Source of the DNA: Thiothrix subterranea
Lineage (GTDB): Bacteria > Pseudomonadota > Gammaproteobacteria > Thiotrichales > Thiotrichaceae
Assembly (NCBI RefSeq): GCF_016772315.1
Contig: NZ_CP053482.1
Location: forward strand, 1,240,001-1,304,000
Length of the DNA: 64,000 nt
Direction: 5' to 3'
Shown: in pieces, positions 41,326 through 51,600 of the stretch
Position numbering within the stretch: position 1 is the stretch's first letter
How the letters are laid out: every line of letters begins with the position of its first letter
Made by a program: the position numbers and the translations under genes
Notes under the pieces: model-generated
Seen by the model: the letters and a program-made list of their open reading frames with translations, nothing else
What the model was told of the DNA's origin: nothing
Databases searched by the model: none

Positions 41326-41979
41326 ATGACTTTGGCACTTTTTGACTTGGATCACACCCTGCTCAAGGGAGACAGTGATTACCAATGGGGGCAATTTCTA
41401 ATCAGAAAGGGTTTGGTTGAACCTGAGCAATACGAAACCGCCAACCTGTACTTTTTCGAGCAATATAAACAAGGCACACTAGACATTCACGCTTACTCCG
41501 CCTTCGCGTTTGAACCACTCAGTGAACGCAGCATGGCAGAACTCGCGATACTGCACCACGAATTCATGACCAGTGTCGTCGAACCATTGATCACCGATGC
41601 GGCACGGCAACTGGTGGAATACCACCGTGCCCAAGGACATACCTTGGTAGTCATTACGGCGACAAACAGCTTTATTACAGGCCCAATTGTCGAAGCCTTT
41701 GGCATTCCACACTTGTTAGCGACTGAACCCAAAGTGGTGGACGGGCGTTATACCCGCGACATCGACGGCATTCCATGCTTTCAAGCAGGCAAAGTCACGC
41801 GCTTGCAACACTGGCTGGAAAATCGGGTGGAAACCTTAGCGGGCAGTTATTTCTACAGCGATTCCCGCAATGATTTGCCCTTATTGGAAATGGTGGACAA
41901 CCCCGTCGCCGTTGACCCCGATGACACCTTGCGCACTATCGCACAGGAAAAAGGCTGGCCGATCATTTCCTTACGCTAA
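41326..41979 (+). CDS. HAD-IB phosphatase (SerB-like)
   Basis: A 217-residue HAD phosphatase. Motif I is L-F-D-L-D-H-T-L-L, motif II I-T-A-T in V-V-I-T-A-T-N-S, and motif III K154 with Y-S-D-S-R-N-D-L-P. The HAD-IB form acts on small phosphates such as phosphoserine or histidinol phosphate; the exact substrate is not clear. AAGGTGAG precedes the ATG, and its end overlaps recC by 17 bases in convergent orientation. Confidence 0.88.
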   Translation: MTLALFDLDHTLLKGDSDYQWGQFLIRKGLVEPEQYETANLYFFEQYKQGTLDIHAYSAFAFEPLSERSMAELAILHHEFMTSVVEPLITDAARQLVEYHRAQGHTLVVITATNSFITGPIVEAFGIPHLLATEPKVVDGRYTRDIDGIPCFQAGKVTRLQHWLENRVETLAGSYFYSDSRNDLPLLEMVDNPVAVDPDDTLRTIAQEKGWPIISLR

Positions 41980-44900
41980 GCATTTGCCCAAATACGCCGT
42001 GGGCAATCGCCATAAATTCTGCTTCCTGCGTTTCCAGCGGGTTACTGTCACGGTACAGCAAGCGGTATTCGGGTTTTTCGCATTCGCCTGCAAAATTGCC
42101 GCTGCCCTCCCACGTACTCATGACTTTTGCCACCTCCGGCTCTTTTTGCTCCATCAAATTGAGACCGGATTTGGGGAAAAACGGTAACGGTGCTTGTAAA
42201 CCTTGCCAATACCACGCCAACAATTGCAGCAACTGTTCACGCGCATCGCTGACCGGTTCGAGTTGGTAACTCTCTTCCGGCGTGTGAATCAGCGTGACAT
42301 GGGGGTAAATACTTTCCGGCAAGGTATTCAACGCTAAATGGTGCAACCACGCATCCAACCAGTTCCAGTAACTCAGTTTGCCGAATTCGTAGAGTGTGCG
42401 TCCCGCCGTCACATCCAATTTATTGAGCGTACCACTCAGGTGGAAATCGCCATCTGTTAGGCTAAACGGCGCACGCTGCCACACCGCTAAGGGCTGGATG
42501 CGGTTGAAAAATTCCTCGGTAACATCCGCCTCTTTTCTAAACACCAACTCACCGGGTTTGCCGTGTGGCAATAAGCCTTGCGCCCGCAACAACGGCTCGG
42601 CAGTACTCACCGGCAAGGCTTGCTGCAATTGCTGAAAAATACAGTCGCGCACGTCACGCTCACGGAATTTTTCCAAGCCGAACGGCTCACGCACCGGCAG
42701 TTCTTCCGCGTATTCGCTCAGGCGTAAGCCGAAGCGCTCTTTGAGAAACACCCGCGCTGGGTTTTGGTAAAAGCGGATCAAATCTACCAGATTGAGCGAA
42801 CGATAGGCGGAATCAGGTTCGGGAAGCGTGAAATCTTGCCAAAAAGTCGGGCAAACGGTCGGGGTCGCATTACCTGCTTGCGGCTCAATGTACGAATTAT
42901 ACGTAAACAAACCTTTCTCACCCCGCAAGTACTTTTGGCTAAACGCTTGCAACGGGTGTTTGGTCAGCAGCACTTCGCGGCAAGCGGGAGCGCAGCGTTC
43001 CAGATAATCCATGAGTTCGCTCACCAGCACCGAGGGAGGCAATTCGCTATTATCTTGCGGGCTTTGCCCAACATAGCTGAGGTACAACCAATCGCGAGCC
43101 GAGAGGATACTTTCCAGAAACAGGTAACGGTCTTCGTCGCGCTTGAGACGGTCGCCCCGTTTAATGCCCTGCCCCATGCGGTCAAAACTGGCGCGAGCAT
43201 CGCGACGCGGGTAAATGCCGTCATTCATGCCAATCAGCGCCACAAACCGAAACGGCACGGTGCGCATCGGCATCAAGGCACAGCAAGTGATACCGCGCCC
43301 CAAAAAGCCGTCGGATTCGCTGCGTTTATCAAGTTGTTCCGCCAAGGCACTTTGGAACACCGCCCACTCCAGCGGCTGCCCGAAACCGGCTTGTGTTACG
43401 GTTTTTTCCAAATTATCCAAGGCTTGCCACACCGCTTGCAGGGGCGCATCGTCGCCCACCACCGCATCCAACAAATAGCGAAATCGTCGGTTCCACTCCG
43501 CCAAAGTTTGCGACTGTCGCCCCCAGCTTGCCAGCTCGAATACCGCTTCCAACACCTGCTGCAAGCGCCCTAGCATTTCGGCTTGGCTGCCTTCGATCTC
43601 ATTCCAAGGCAAAATACCATTGAACAATGCCTCACCCGGCATGGCGTAACCCAACAGCAAGCGATCCAAACCATAACGCCACGTATGTTCCGGCGTATTA
43701 GCGCCGCCGAGTTCGGGGCGCATTCCAGCCTCCGTACCCCAGCGAATATTGACGGCCCGAATCCACGCGCGGCATTGCTGCACTTGCGCCTCATCCACGC
43801 CAATACGCGCCCGCACCTCCTCGAATTCCAGCAAGGTCAGCACGCTTTCGACATCGCAGCGCCCTTGCGGAAGACTCAACAAATGCTCGCACAGATTGGT
43901 GATACTTTGCGCATAACCGGGGCTACTATCCGCAATGCTAAACGGCAAAGGGTAAGGCGCACTCGAAAATACCGCATCCAAATACGGCGCATACTTATCA
44001 ATGTCGGGGGTCATAATCACCACGTCCGCCGGAGTCACGTCAGGATGCGCGGTAAACAACGCCAACAGTTGATCGTATAACACTTCGGCTTCGCGCATCG
44101 GCGAATGACAGGCGTGAAACGCGATGGACGTATCGGCTGCGTCCCATTCCATCACGTCCGGCATTCGCAGCAATAACATATCGGTCTGAATCCGCCCCAG
44201 CAGCGTAGTTTCATCCGGTTCGCCGAACAGTTCCACGTCATCCAAATCGGCATTGGCTTCAATCAGCAAATCCAGAAAATCACGCCCCTGCCGCCCCCAC
44301 GATGCCAGCAAAGGGTTGCCGACACTGAAATAATCTTGCACATCGGCTTGCTGTTTGTGCTTACGCTTTTCGGACTCGATGTCGCCCCAATAATCCGCAC
44401 ACGGGTTCATCAGGTAAATGTGAATATCGAGGTATTCCGCCACCTTGCCCAGCAATTGCACATAACCGGGCGACAATACCGGCACGGAAAAAAAGCAGAT
44501 ACGTTTAGGCAGCACCGCAGGATCAATGCTGGCAAGTGCGTGCGCAAAACGTTCTTGCAGGCGCACCCAATGCGGCAATTGTTGTTCACCGGCAACCCGC
44601 CACCACAACCGCGCTTGCCAATCATCACTTGCGCCTTTACCGCTTTCCCATTCGCGAATCCAATCCGGGCGAAAAAACAGGTATTGGTCAAAAACTTTGG
44701 CAACCTGCGCTGCCAATTGCCAAGCGGCGGTTGCGCCACCACTCAAATAACGCGCCAGTTCCGGCCATTCATCCGCTTCACTTAGGAAAATATCGAAGAG
44801 CCGCCAGCGCATTACCGTTGGCGCACACGGGTCTTTTTCGGGAACTTCCGCTAATACCATGCGCAATAATTCCCACGTCATTTCCGCCGGGAACAAATAG

Positions 44901-45079
44901 CGGATATTGGCAGTAATGCCGTTATACCCAGCGGTTTGCAGCGAAAGCCAGCGCCCCATGCCGCTGTTTTGCACCACGACTTGTTCTTTCGCCAAGGGTT
45001 CGAGCGGATTTTCGCGTTGTAACTGCGCAAATTGCTGCGCAAGTTGTTCGAGCTGATTGGAATGGTGCAGGTAAAGCAT
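41963..45079 (-). CDS. recC: Exodeoxyribonuclease V subunit RecC
   Basis: The chi-recognising subunit of RecBCD, which resects double-strand breaks and degrades phage DNA. At 1038 residues it has the RecC start L-Y-L-H-H-S-N-Q-L-E-Q-L and N-S-G-M-G-R-W-L-S-L, the middle P-F-R-F-V-A-L-I-G-M-N-D-G-I-Y-P-R segment, and the nuclease-like C-terminal fold in which RecC has lost catalysis. recB and recD are not in this window, unlike the usual recC-recB-recD cluster. Confidence 0.94.
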   Translation of the reverse strand: MLYLHHSNQLEQLAQQFAQLQRENPLEPLAKEQVVVQNSGMGRWLSLQTAGYNGITANIRYLFPAEMTWELLRMVLAEVPEKDPCAPTVMRWRLFDIFLSEADEWPELARYLSGGATAAWQLAAQVAKVFDQYLFFRPDWIREWESGKGASDDWQARLWWRVAGEQQLPHWVRLQERFAHALASIDPAVLPKRICFFSVPVLSPGYVQLLGKVAEYLDIHIYLMNPCADYWGDIESEKRKHKQQADVQDYFSVGNPLLASWGRQGRDFLDLLIEANADLDDVELFGEPDETTLLGRIQTDMLLLRMPDVMEWDAADTSIAFHACHSPMREAEVLYDQLLALFTAHPDVTPADVVIMTPDIDKYAPYLDAVFSSAPYPLPFSIADSSPGYAQSITNLCEHLLSLPQGRCDVESVLTLLEFEEVRARIGVDEAQVQQCRAWIRAVNIRWGTEAGMRPELGGANTPEHTWRYGLDRLLLGYAMPGEALFNGILPWNEIEGSQAEMLGRLQQVLEAVFELASWGRQSQTLAEWNRRFRYLLDAVVGDDAPLQAVWQALDNLEKTVTQAGFGQPLEWAVFQSALAEQLDKRSESDGFLGRGITCCALMPMRTVPFRFVALIGMNDGIYPRRDARASFDRMGQGIKRGDRLKRDEDRYLFLESILSARDWLYLSYVGQSPQDNSELPPSVLVSELMDYLERCAPACREVLLTKHPLQAFSQKYLRGEKGLFTYNSYIEPQAGNATPTVCPTFWQDFTLPEPDSAYRSLNLVDLIRFYQNPARVFLKERFGLRLSEYAEELPVREPFGLEKFRERDVRDCIFQQLQQALPVSTAEPLLRAQGLLPHGKPGELVFRKEADVTEEFFNRIQPLAVWQRAPFSLTDGDFHLSGTLNKLDVTAGRTLYEFGKLSYWNWLDAWLHHLALNTLPESIYPHVTLIHTPEESYQLEPVSDAREQLLQLLAWYWQGLQAPLPFFPKSGLNLMEQKEPEVAKVMSTWEGSGNFAGECEKPEYRLLYRDSNPLETQEAEFMAIAHGVFGQMLSVRK

Positions 45080-45191
45080 GAGAGAAGTTTCACGGTTATG
45101 CTAGAATTCCAGCTTTTGTGACACAAAGTCGGCTATATAGCAATCAAGAAAAAGTTGTTACCGACACATGGAATCAGGCCAAGGTTTTTAG

Positions 45192-46307
45192 ATGCAAGTA
45201 GCACTCGTGCATGAATGGTTTAACGAAGTCGCCGGTTCGGAAAAGTGCGTGGGAGAATTCAATACACTCTACCCTGACGCGGATATTTTCGCCTTGGTCG
45301 ACTGGCTGGACGATGCCAGCCGCCAATCGCTGTTGGGCGGCAAACAAACGCAAACCTCGTTCATTCAACGGCTGCCATTTGCGCGTAAACATTTTCGCCA
45401 ATACCTGCCGCTGTTTCCGATTGCGATTGAACAATTCAATTTGGATAAATACGACTTGGTGCTGTCTTCGTCGCATTTGGTTGCTAAAGGCGCATTGACG
45501 CATCATGGGCAATTGCATGTGTGTTACTGCCATACGCCGGTGCGCTATGCGTGGGATATGTACCATGATTATTTGCGCGGCGGTAATCTGCAAAATAGCA
45601 GCATTAAATCTTGGCTGAGTCGGCGTACCTTGCACCATTTGCGCCTGTGGGATGTGCTAAGCAGTAATCGCGTCGACCATTTCATCGCCAATTCGCATTA
45701 CATTCGCAAACGCATTCAGAAAATTTACCGCCGCGAAGCGCACGTCATCTATCCGCCGGTTGATACCAACCGCTTCAGCTTAGTGACGGATAAGGATGAT
45801 TATTATCTAGCCTTTTCACGTTTAGTCCCCTACAAGCGTATCGACTTGATTGTGCAAGCCTTTGCACACACGAAGCGTAAATTGGTGGTGGTAGGCAATG
45901 GCCCGGAAATGGAAAAACTGCGCGGCATGGCCACTCCGAATATCGAGTTTCTCGGTTTTCAGGATGATCAACGGGTCGCCATCTTAATGCAGCAAGCGAA
46001 AGCCTTGGTATTTGCCGCACTGGAAGATTTCGGGATTATCCCGGTCGAAGCGCAAGCCTGCGGCACGCCGGTGATTTGCTTGAATCAAGGCGGAACGGCT
46101 GAAACCGTGCTTCACGGCAAAACCGGCATTCATTTTCAAGAACAAAGCGTGGCAGCGATTCGCCAAGCGGTGGATGAATTTGAAGCTCGCCAAACCCAGT
46201 TGCTGGATGCCGCCAGCATCAGTGAATTTGCGCAACAATTTTCCGTCACGCGCTTTCGGCAGGACATTAATCAACATATTGCGCAACTGCTAGAGCAGAA
46301 AATATAG
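45192..46307 (+). CDS. GT4 glycosyltransferase (mannosyltransferase-like)
   Basis: A 371-residue GT4 enzyme. The N-terminal V-A-L-V-H-E-W-F-N-E-V-A-G-S-E-K motif and Y-C-H-T-P-V-R-Y-A-W-D are typical of WbaZ/WbdC-type mannosyl- or rhamnosyltransferases. The C-terminal sugar-nucleotide site reads A-L-E-D-F-G-I-I-P-V-E-A-Q-A-C-G-T-P-V, the E-x7-E motif. It opens the polysaccharide locus; the donor is probably GDP-mannose, given the phosphomannomutase at 57265, but this is inferred. Confidence 0.88.
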   Translation: MQVALVHEWFNEVAGSEKCVGEFNTLYPDADIFALVDWLDDASRQSLLGGKQTQTSFIQRLPFARKHFRQYLPLFPIAIEQFNLDKYDLVLSSSHLVAKGALTHHGQLHVCYCHTPVRYAWDMYHDYLRGGNLQNSSIKSWLSRRTLHHLRLWDVLSSNRVDHFIANSHYIRKRIQKIYRREAHVIYPPVDTNRFSLVTDKDDYYLAFSRLVPYKRIDLIVQAFAHTKRKLVVVGNGPEMEKLRGMATPNIEFLGFQDDQRVAILMQQAKALVFAALEDFGIIPVEAQACGTPVICLNQGGTAETVLHGKTGIHFQEQSVAAIRQAVDEFEARQTQLLDAASISEFAQQFSVTRFRQDINQHIAQLLEQKI

Positions 46308-46358
46308 AAATTAGCTACTATCTGCTAACCGATCAAAAAGTAAAGACAAATACCCATT

Positions 46359-47501
46359 ATGAAGGTTATCCACGTAGCCGAATCATTCGCCGCAGGTGTA
46401 CTACATTTTGTTGCCCAACTGACTCATGCCATGCCGGAACATGAGCATATTGTCATTCACGGCAAGCGCCCTGATACGCCCAATAATTACGCAAGTCTTT
46501 TTTCTAAAAAGGTAAAATTGTTAGTCTGGCACGGTGTCAGTCGTGACATTTCTCCATTGGGCGATGTATTGGCGTTGTTGCGCCTAATGCGTTTATTGAG
46601 CAAACACGATGCGGACGTTATTCATCTGCATTCTTCCAAGGCGGGTTTTTTGGGGCGTATTGCGGCAAAATTGCTCTGGCAATCTGGCAAGGTTATTTAT
46701 ACACCACACGGGGTTGCCTTCCTGCGCCAAGACGTGACTTCGCTCAAACAAACGCTGTTTATTGGCTTGGAAAAGGTCGCCAGTTTATGCAGCGGTCAGG
46801 TGATTGCGTGCTCGGCTTCGGAAGCGGCGAGCTTCCACGCCCACGGCATTGCCGCCGATTACATTAACAATGGCATTACTTGTGCACGGCTACCGGAATC
46901 TGCTTTGAGCAAATCGGATGATGCGCCGTGCACCATTGCGGTGGTTGGCAGAATTTCTAACCAGAAAAATCCGGCGCGTTTTAATGCGATTGCACAAGCA
47001 TTCGCCAATGAACCCCAATTCCGCTTTGTTTGGGTCGGCGATGGTGAATTGCGTCACTTGTTGACCGCACCGAATATTCGCTGCACTGGCTGGGTCAGCA
47101 CCAAAGAAGTCGCGCAAGAATTGCAGATGGCTGACATTTACTTATCCACGTCGTCGTGGGAAGGCTTGCCACTGTCAGGGTTAGAAGCGATGTGTTATCG
47201 CTTACCGATGGTGTTGAGCGAATGCACCGGGCATACCGATCTTGTGCAAGATGGGCGCAATGGCTATTTGTTCCAGCATGATGACACGGCGGTATTGGCA
47301 CTCAAGACGCTGGCAGATGATGCTGCGCTGCGTGAGCGGCTGGGGTGTGCCAGCCGGGAATTGTTGGAACAGCAGTTTACGGTGCAGCAGATGGCGGATA
47401 GTTATCGGCGGATTTATATTCACAGTAGCAGTGAGCAGCAACCGATTGGTCATGACGCCTCAACGTTTACCGAGTTTAAAAACCCAAGCCCGAAAGTGTG
47501 A
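46359..47501 (+). CDS. GT4 glycosyltransferase
   Basis: A 380-residue transferase. The N-terminal region has K-V-I-H-V-A-E-S-F-A-A-G-V and H-L-H-S-S-K-A-G-F-L-G-R. The donor site is S-S-W-E-G-L-P-L-S-G-L-E-A-M, with the second glutamate of E-x7-E present. It follows the first GT4 by 51 bases on the same strand. It likely adds a sugar to a lipid-linked repeat; the sugar is not predictable. Confidence 0.86.
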   Translation: MKVIHVAESFAAGVLHFVAQLTHAMPEHEHIVIHGKRPDTPNNYASLFSKKVKLLVWHGVSRDISPLGDVLALLRLMRLLSKHDADVIHLHSSKAGFLGRIAAKLLWQSGKVIYTPHGVAFLRQDVTSLKQTLFIGLEKVASLCSGQVIACSASEAASFHAHGIAADYINNGITCARLPESALSKSDDAPCTIAVVGRISNQKNPARFNAIAQAFANEPQFRFVWVGDGELRHLLTAPNIRCTGWVSTKEVAQELQMADIYLSTSSWEGLPLSGLEAMCYRLPMVLSECTGHTDLVQDGRNGYLFQHDDTAVLALKTLADDAALRERLGCASRELLEQQFTVQQMADSYRRIYIHSSSEQQPIGHDASTFTEFKNPSPKV

Positions 47502-47517
47502 CGGGAAACACTGCTTA

Positions 47518-48594
47518 TTAAGCTCGAAGCAAGTTTCGTCCGAATTCAATGCCCGGCTTCTCCACGAAGCGGAAACTCAAGGTGCTCAAAGTCCAAACTA
47601 GGCTAATCGCTATCAGTGCCGCACACAGAAAACCTGCCATGCCACCACCCGTCAGTGCTGCGATATGAGCAGGAAACTCCAGTTTGATCAGTGCTACCAT
47701 TATCATGGGATGCAGTAAATAGATGCTAAAGCTTAATTGCCCCAAGTGACGCAACGGGAAACTTTCAAGCACAGGATTGCGGGCATAGCAGGCCGAAAGC
47801 AGCAGCAGGCCGAATACAATCGCCCAGATGCCTCGATCAAAACCAATCTGTATCAGTGCCGTGTCCAATCGATCTGAGCTTGCCACGGTGATAGCGAGAA
47901 TCATGGAGATCCCCAGCAACAGCCATCCCAGCACAGGAGAGCGAGCGAACGCCATTGCCTGCCATAGCCTGAAACAGGTGATTCCGGCTATGAAAAAAGG
48001 CAAATGCGTTCCGAGGTTCATGTAGGCATAACTGCCAAGCCCCGCTACCGAATAAGCATTGTAGATTGAGGTGGACAATATACAGGCCACCACGAATCCA
48101 ATCAGTGCTGCACGCAAGCTAGGAATCAGTACGGCAAACACGGGGAACATCAAATAGAACAGCATTTCAATGCCAATCGACCAACCCGCCCAGACAATGC
48201 TTTCATGCTGCCCCGGAACCAGGCCAAATAGAAAGCTGACGTTGAGAAACAGGGTTTGGAATGAAAATGTCTTATCCCACACCACCCAATTAGCCATAAG
48301 CCACAGAACCAGCATGGTGTAAAACAGCGGGGCAATCCTGAACAGACGGCGTATGTAGAAACGGTAGATTTGTACTCGACCAGAGAGTTTATCCGCATAA
48401 CCATACGCGAGTACGAAGCCGCTGAGTGTGTAAAACAGAGGAACCCCCAGACCAAAACGGGCAGGAATGAACCCCATCGATTCAGGCACGGAAATCTTGA
48501 CCAACTCCGCCAAGTGATACAGCAGCACCATCAGGGCAGCGACCCCACGCAGTGATTCAATCGAATCGAGATGCCTTACCTGATGTTCTGCCAT
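47518..48594 (-). CDS. Acyltransferase 3 family (OafA/YrhL-like) membrane protein
   Basis: A 358-residue protein with about ten membrane helices. The family histidine and arginine lie in L-D-S-I-E-S-L-R-G-V-A-A-L-M-V-L-L-Y-H and F-Y-I-R-R-L-F-R-I. It probably O-acetylates or otherwise acylates the polysaccharide made here. It is the last gene of the leftward polysaccharide operon. Confidence 0.9.
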   Translation of the reverse strand: MAEHQVRHLDSIESLRGVAALMVLLYHLAELVKISVPESMGFIPARFGLGVPLFYTLSGFVLAYGYADKLSGRVQIYRFYIRRLFRIAPLFYTMLVLWLMANWVVWDKTFSFQTLFLNVSFLFGLVPGQHESIVWAGWSIGIEMLFYLMFPVFAVLIPSLRAALIGFVVACILSTSIYNAYSVAGLGSYAYMNLGTHLPFFIAGITCFRLWQAMAFARSPVLGWLLLGISMILAITVASSDRLDTALIQIGFDRGIWAIVFGLLLLSACYARNPVLESFPLRHLGQLSFSIYLLHPMIMVALIKLEFPAHIAALTGGGMAGFLCAALIAISLVWTLSTLSFRFVEKPGIEFGRNLLRA

Positions 48595-48628
48595 TACACG
48601 TCCCGCTCCATCAGAAATTCATCCAGCA

Positions 48629-51600
48629 TCACAATAAAATTTCTTTTTTAAGGTAATTCAGATAATTAGCAGCTTTTAACCTAGCATTTTCAGTAACTGG
48701 GTAATGTGCTGCATACAACTGTTGAACCTTACCTATCTCTTCCAGCAAAAGCTGACGGCCTTTTCCAGCAATCACACTGTTTTCATGCCGCCGATGGCGA
48801 TTTGCCGCTGTAGGGGAATAAGCAATATTCCCTTGCGCGAGAACATGCATATACACAACCCAATCACCAGCCTTTTGGTAAGACTTAATTTCATCAAAGT
48901 TTTCACTAAAAACCTTCTTAATGACAGCACTTTTAAATACTACCGCACTGACATTGGGGATGGTATTTAATACGGCGAGCGACGAAGCACATTCTTCATG
49001 ACCATTAAGGGCATAAGCATGTTTCCATTTATCCGGGGACACGACACTCAAATAATCCTGATAGTTTTTAGCCATAACCATGCCTTGGGCATTGATTTGC
49101 TGAGACTCGCAATAACTTAACACAGCCTCCGCAGACACCAAGGGTGGCAAAACCGTTTGAAGAAAATTCGGATCACTGAGATCATCCGCCTCGGCAATCC
49201 AGATATAGTCACCTTTTGCCAGAGCAATACCCTTCTGCCACTGCGCAAACACATTGCCAGAGTTCTTGTCATTAACAACGACTTTGGCCTCAGTCTGGGT
49301 TGCCGCCAACCACTTCGAGATGGCGGGAATACTTTGATCGGTCGAAGCGTCATCCAACAAGATCAGTTCAAAGACAGGAATAGATTGCCTGTAAATACTC
49401 GCCAGCCGCTGCTCAATGTACTGTGCATAATTGTAATTTGGCACTATCACCGAAACTTTCGGGATTGTTACGCCCAACATCTCGCACAAATCAAACAAAT
49501 AGGGACGAAAAGCGAAATGCTCATCCACATGGTTTTGAGCAGCATCACCCAAACTCGCAGACAATGCAGCGTCATCGAGCAATTGCTTGATTGCAGATGA
49601 AAATGCCGCCACATCCAGTTCAGGCGCAACCAACCCACCAACTTTTTCGACCAAGATGGATGCGCCGCCAGTACCTGCAAATGCCACTACAGGAACACCG
49701 GCGTCAAAAGACTCCAGCACGACACTGGGAAACGGGTCTTCCCGTGAAGTCAACGCATAAACATCTGAAGCTGCATAAAATAAGGCGGTTTCAGAATGGA
49801 AGCCAACAAAGTGAATCCGGTTTTTATAAGGGTTGGTAGCAAGCAGGGCTTCAATCTGCTCCTGCATTCCCTGCTCCCAATGCCCAACCCAGACAAAATC
49901 AACGTCCTTGCGTTGCGCCAATATTTGCAGGGCACACTCAACGAATAAATCGACCCCCTTCCTGTGGTCAGCATAGCCAACTGTCAGGACAATTTTAGTA
50001 TCGGCATCCAATCCCAAATGCTCACGCAAGGTGGATCTTGCCAGCTTTTTCTCAAGCCGCCATTGATTCCTGCGGTACAAACCCTGGGGGCGAATAACCT
50101 GCTTACCCTCATCCACTTGGGCAAATTGGGCAAACCCATCTGCAACGGTTTGCGCCGGAAATACCACGGTTTTAGCGTGTTCAGCAATTTTCTTAGTACA
50201 GTCTTCGAGATGATATTGCTGAATAACGCCCGGCAATTCATGCACCAGACAAATACTCTCTATTCCTGCATCCTGAAACACAGGAATTACACACCCGGCA
50301 ACTGTGGTATTGACTATTGCTTTTGTGTAACCCCGCTGCATCAATGCATTGGCAAGCTTAACCAGCTCTCCCTCACCTTGTGCCGGAATATCGACCTTGT
50401 GGATATTAGCAAGTGCTGCAAATTCTTTTTCCAACCGCCCATCACCGAGCAACACCACTTCCACATCAAAATGTAAATCGTGCTTTAATGCTCGCACCAT
50501 GCCCAGTGCCAAAAATTGTGCTCCATGCGGATGCGCATCATGCGACACCACCAAGATTTTACCGGCACTGTTAAAACTTCCCTCGTTAGTTAAAGCGCGA
50601 CGGGTCGCTTCAAGGTAAGCATAACCGTAATGCTGATCCGGTTCTAAATGCGCCCCTTCGGCCCATTCATTCCACGCATTCACAAATACCAATCGTTCCT
50701 CGGAGTTATGCACACGTTCACAAGTATCCGCCACAGCATTGCTCAACCATTCTTGGTAATACTCTGGTGTACTATTGATATAAATCGTGCCATTGTGCTT
50801 GCGACGTGCCGTATTGTCCCAAGCGGGACAAACACTTCTAAACAGCGGGTAAGCAGGCTTTTTATAATGACGCGAACGTTTCACAAAAGCACGCCAATCG
50901 TAAACCTTCCCCGTAAAACGCTCGTTTAACGGCTTAACCGTATCGGCTAGATTAGCTAATGGCACATTATTCGGTGGAAACTCAATCGCCGCATCAAAAC
51001 CGTATTTCTTCGGATTCACTGCCTCAAAAGATTGCGTGTACGCAAGGTAGATCTCACCAATGCCATTCTGCGCACACCACTCACGCCAGCATTTTGTGGT
51101 GTCTTTCGCGGACGGCAACAAACTAGGCCGATACACCAACAATAATGGCTTACCATTAATGCGAATGTAGCGCTCATCACGCATGTATTGCGCGACATAT
51201 TGGATAAAGTGCAGATCATCTTCCGGTGAATGTTGCTGAGTCATTAGCAACTCACTTTCCAAACCATCCCAGCGACGGCTCCAGTTTTCATTCGCCCAGC
51301 ACAAGCAGAATGGCAAATCGAGACTGCGATCTTTGAGGTAATTCTCAACCGGTTTTTCCAGCAATAATTTGCCACCAAACCAATAAGTATAGAAGCAGAA
51401 CCCGCCAACACCATAGAGTTTCGCCAACGCCACTTGGCGCTGCTGTACGCTTGAATTCAGCAAATCGTAATAACCCAATTCATCCGGCACATGCGGTTGA
51501 TAATGTCCTACAAATTGCGGTTGCGCGGGTTTAACGTTTGTCCATTCGGTAAAGCCTTCACCCCACCACGCATTATTTTCCGCAATCGCATGAAATTGTG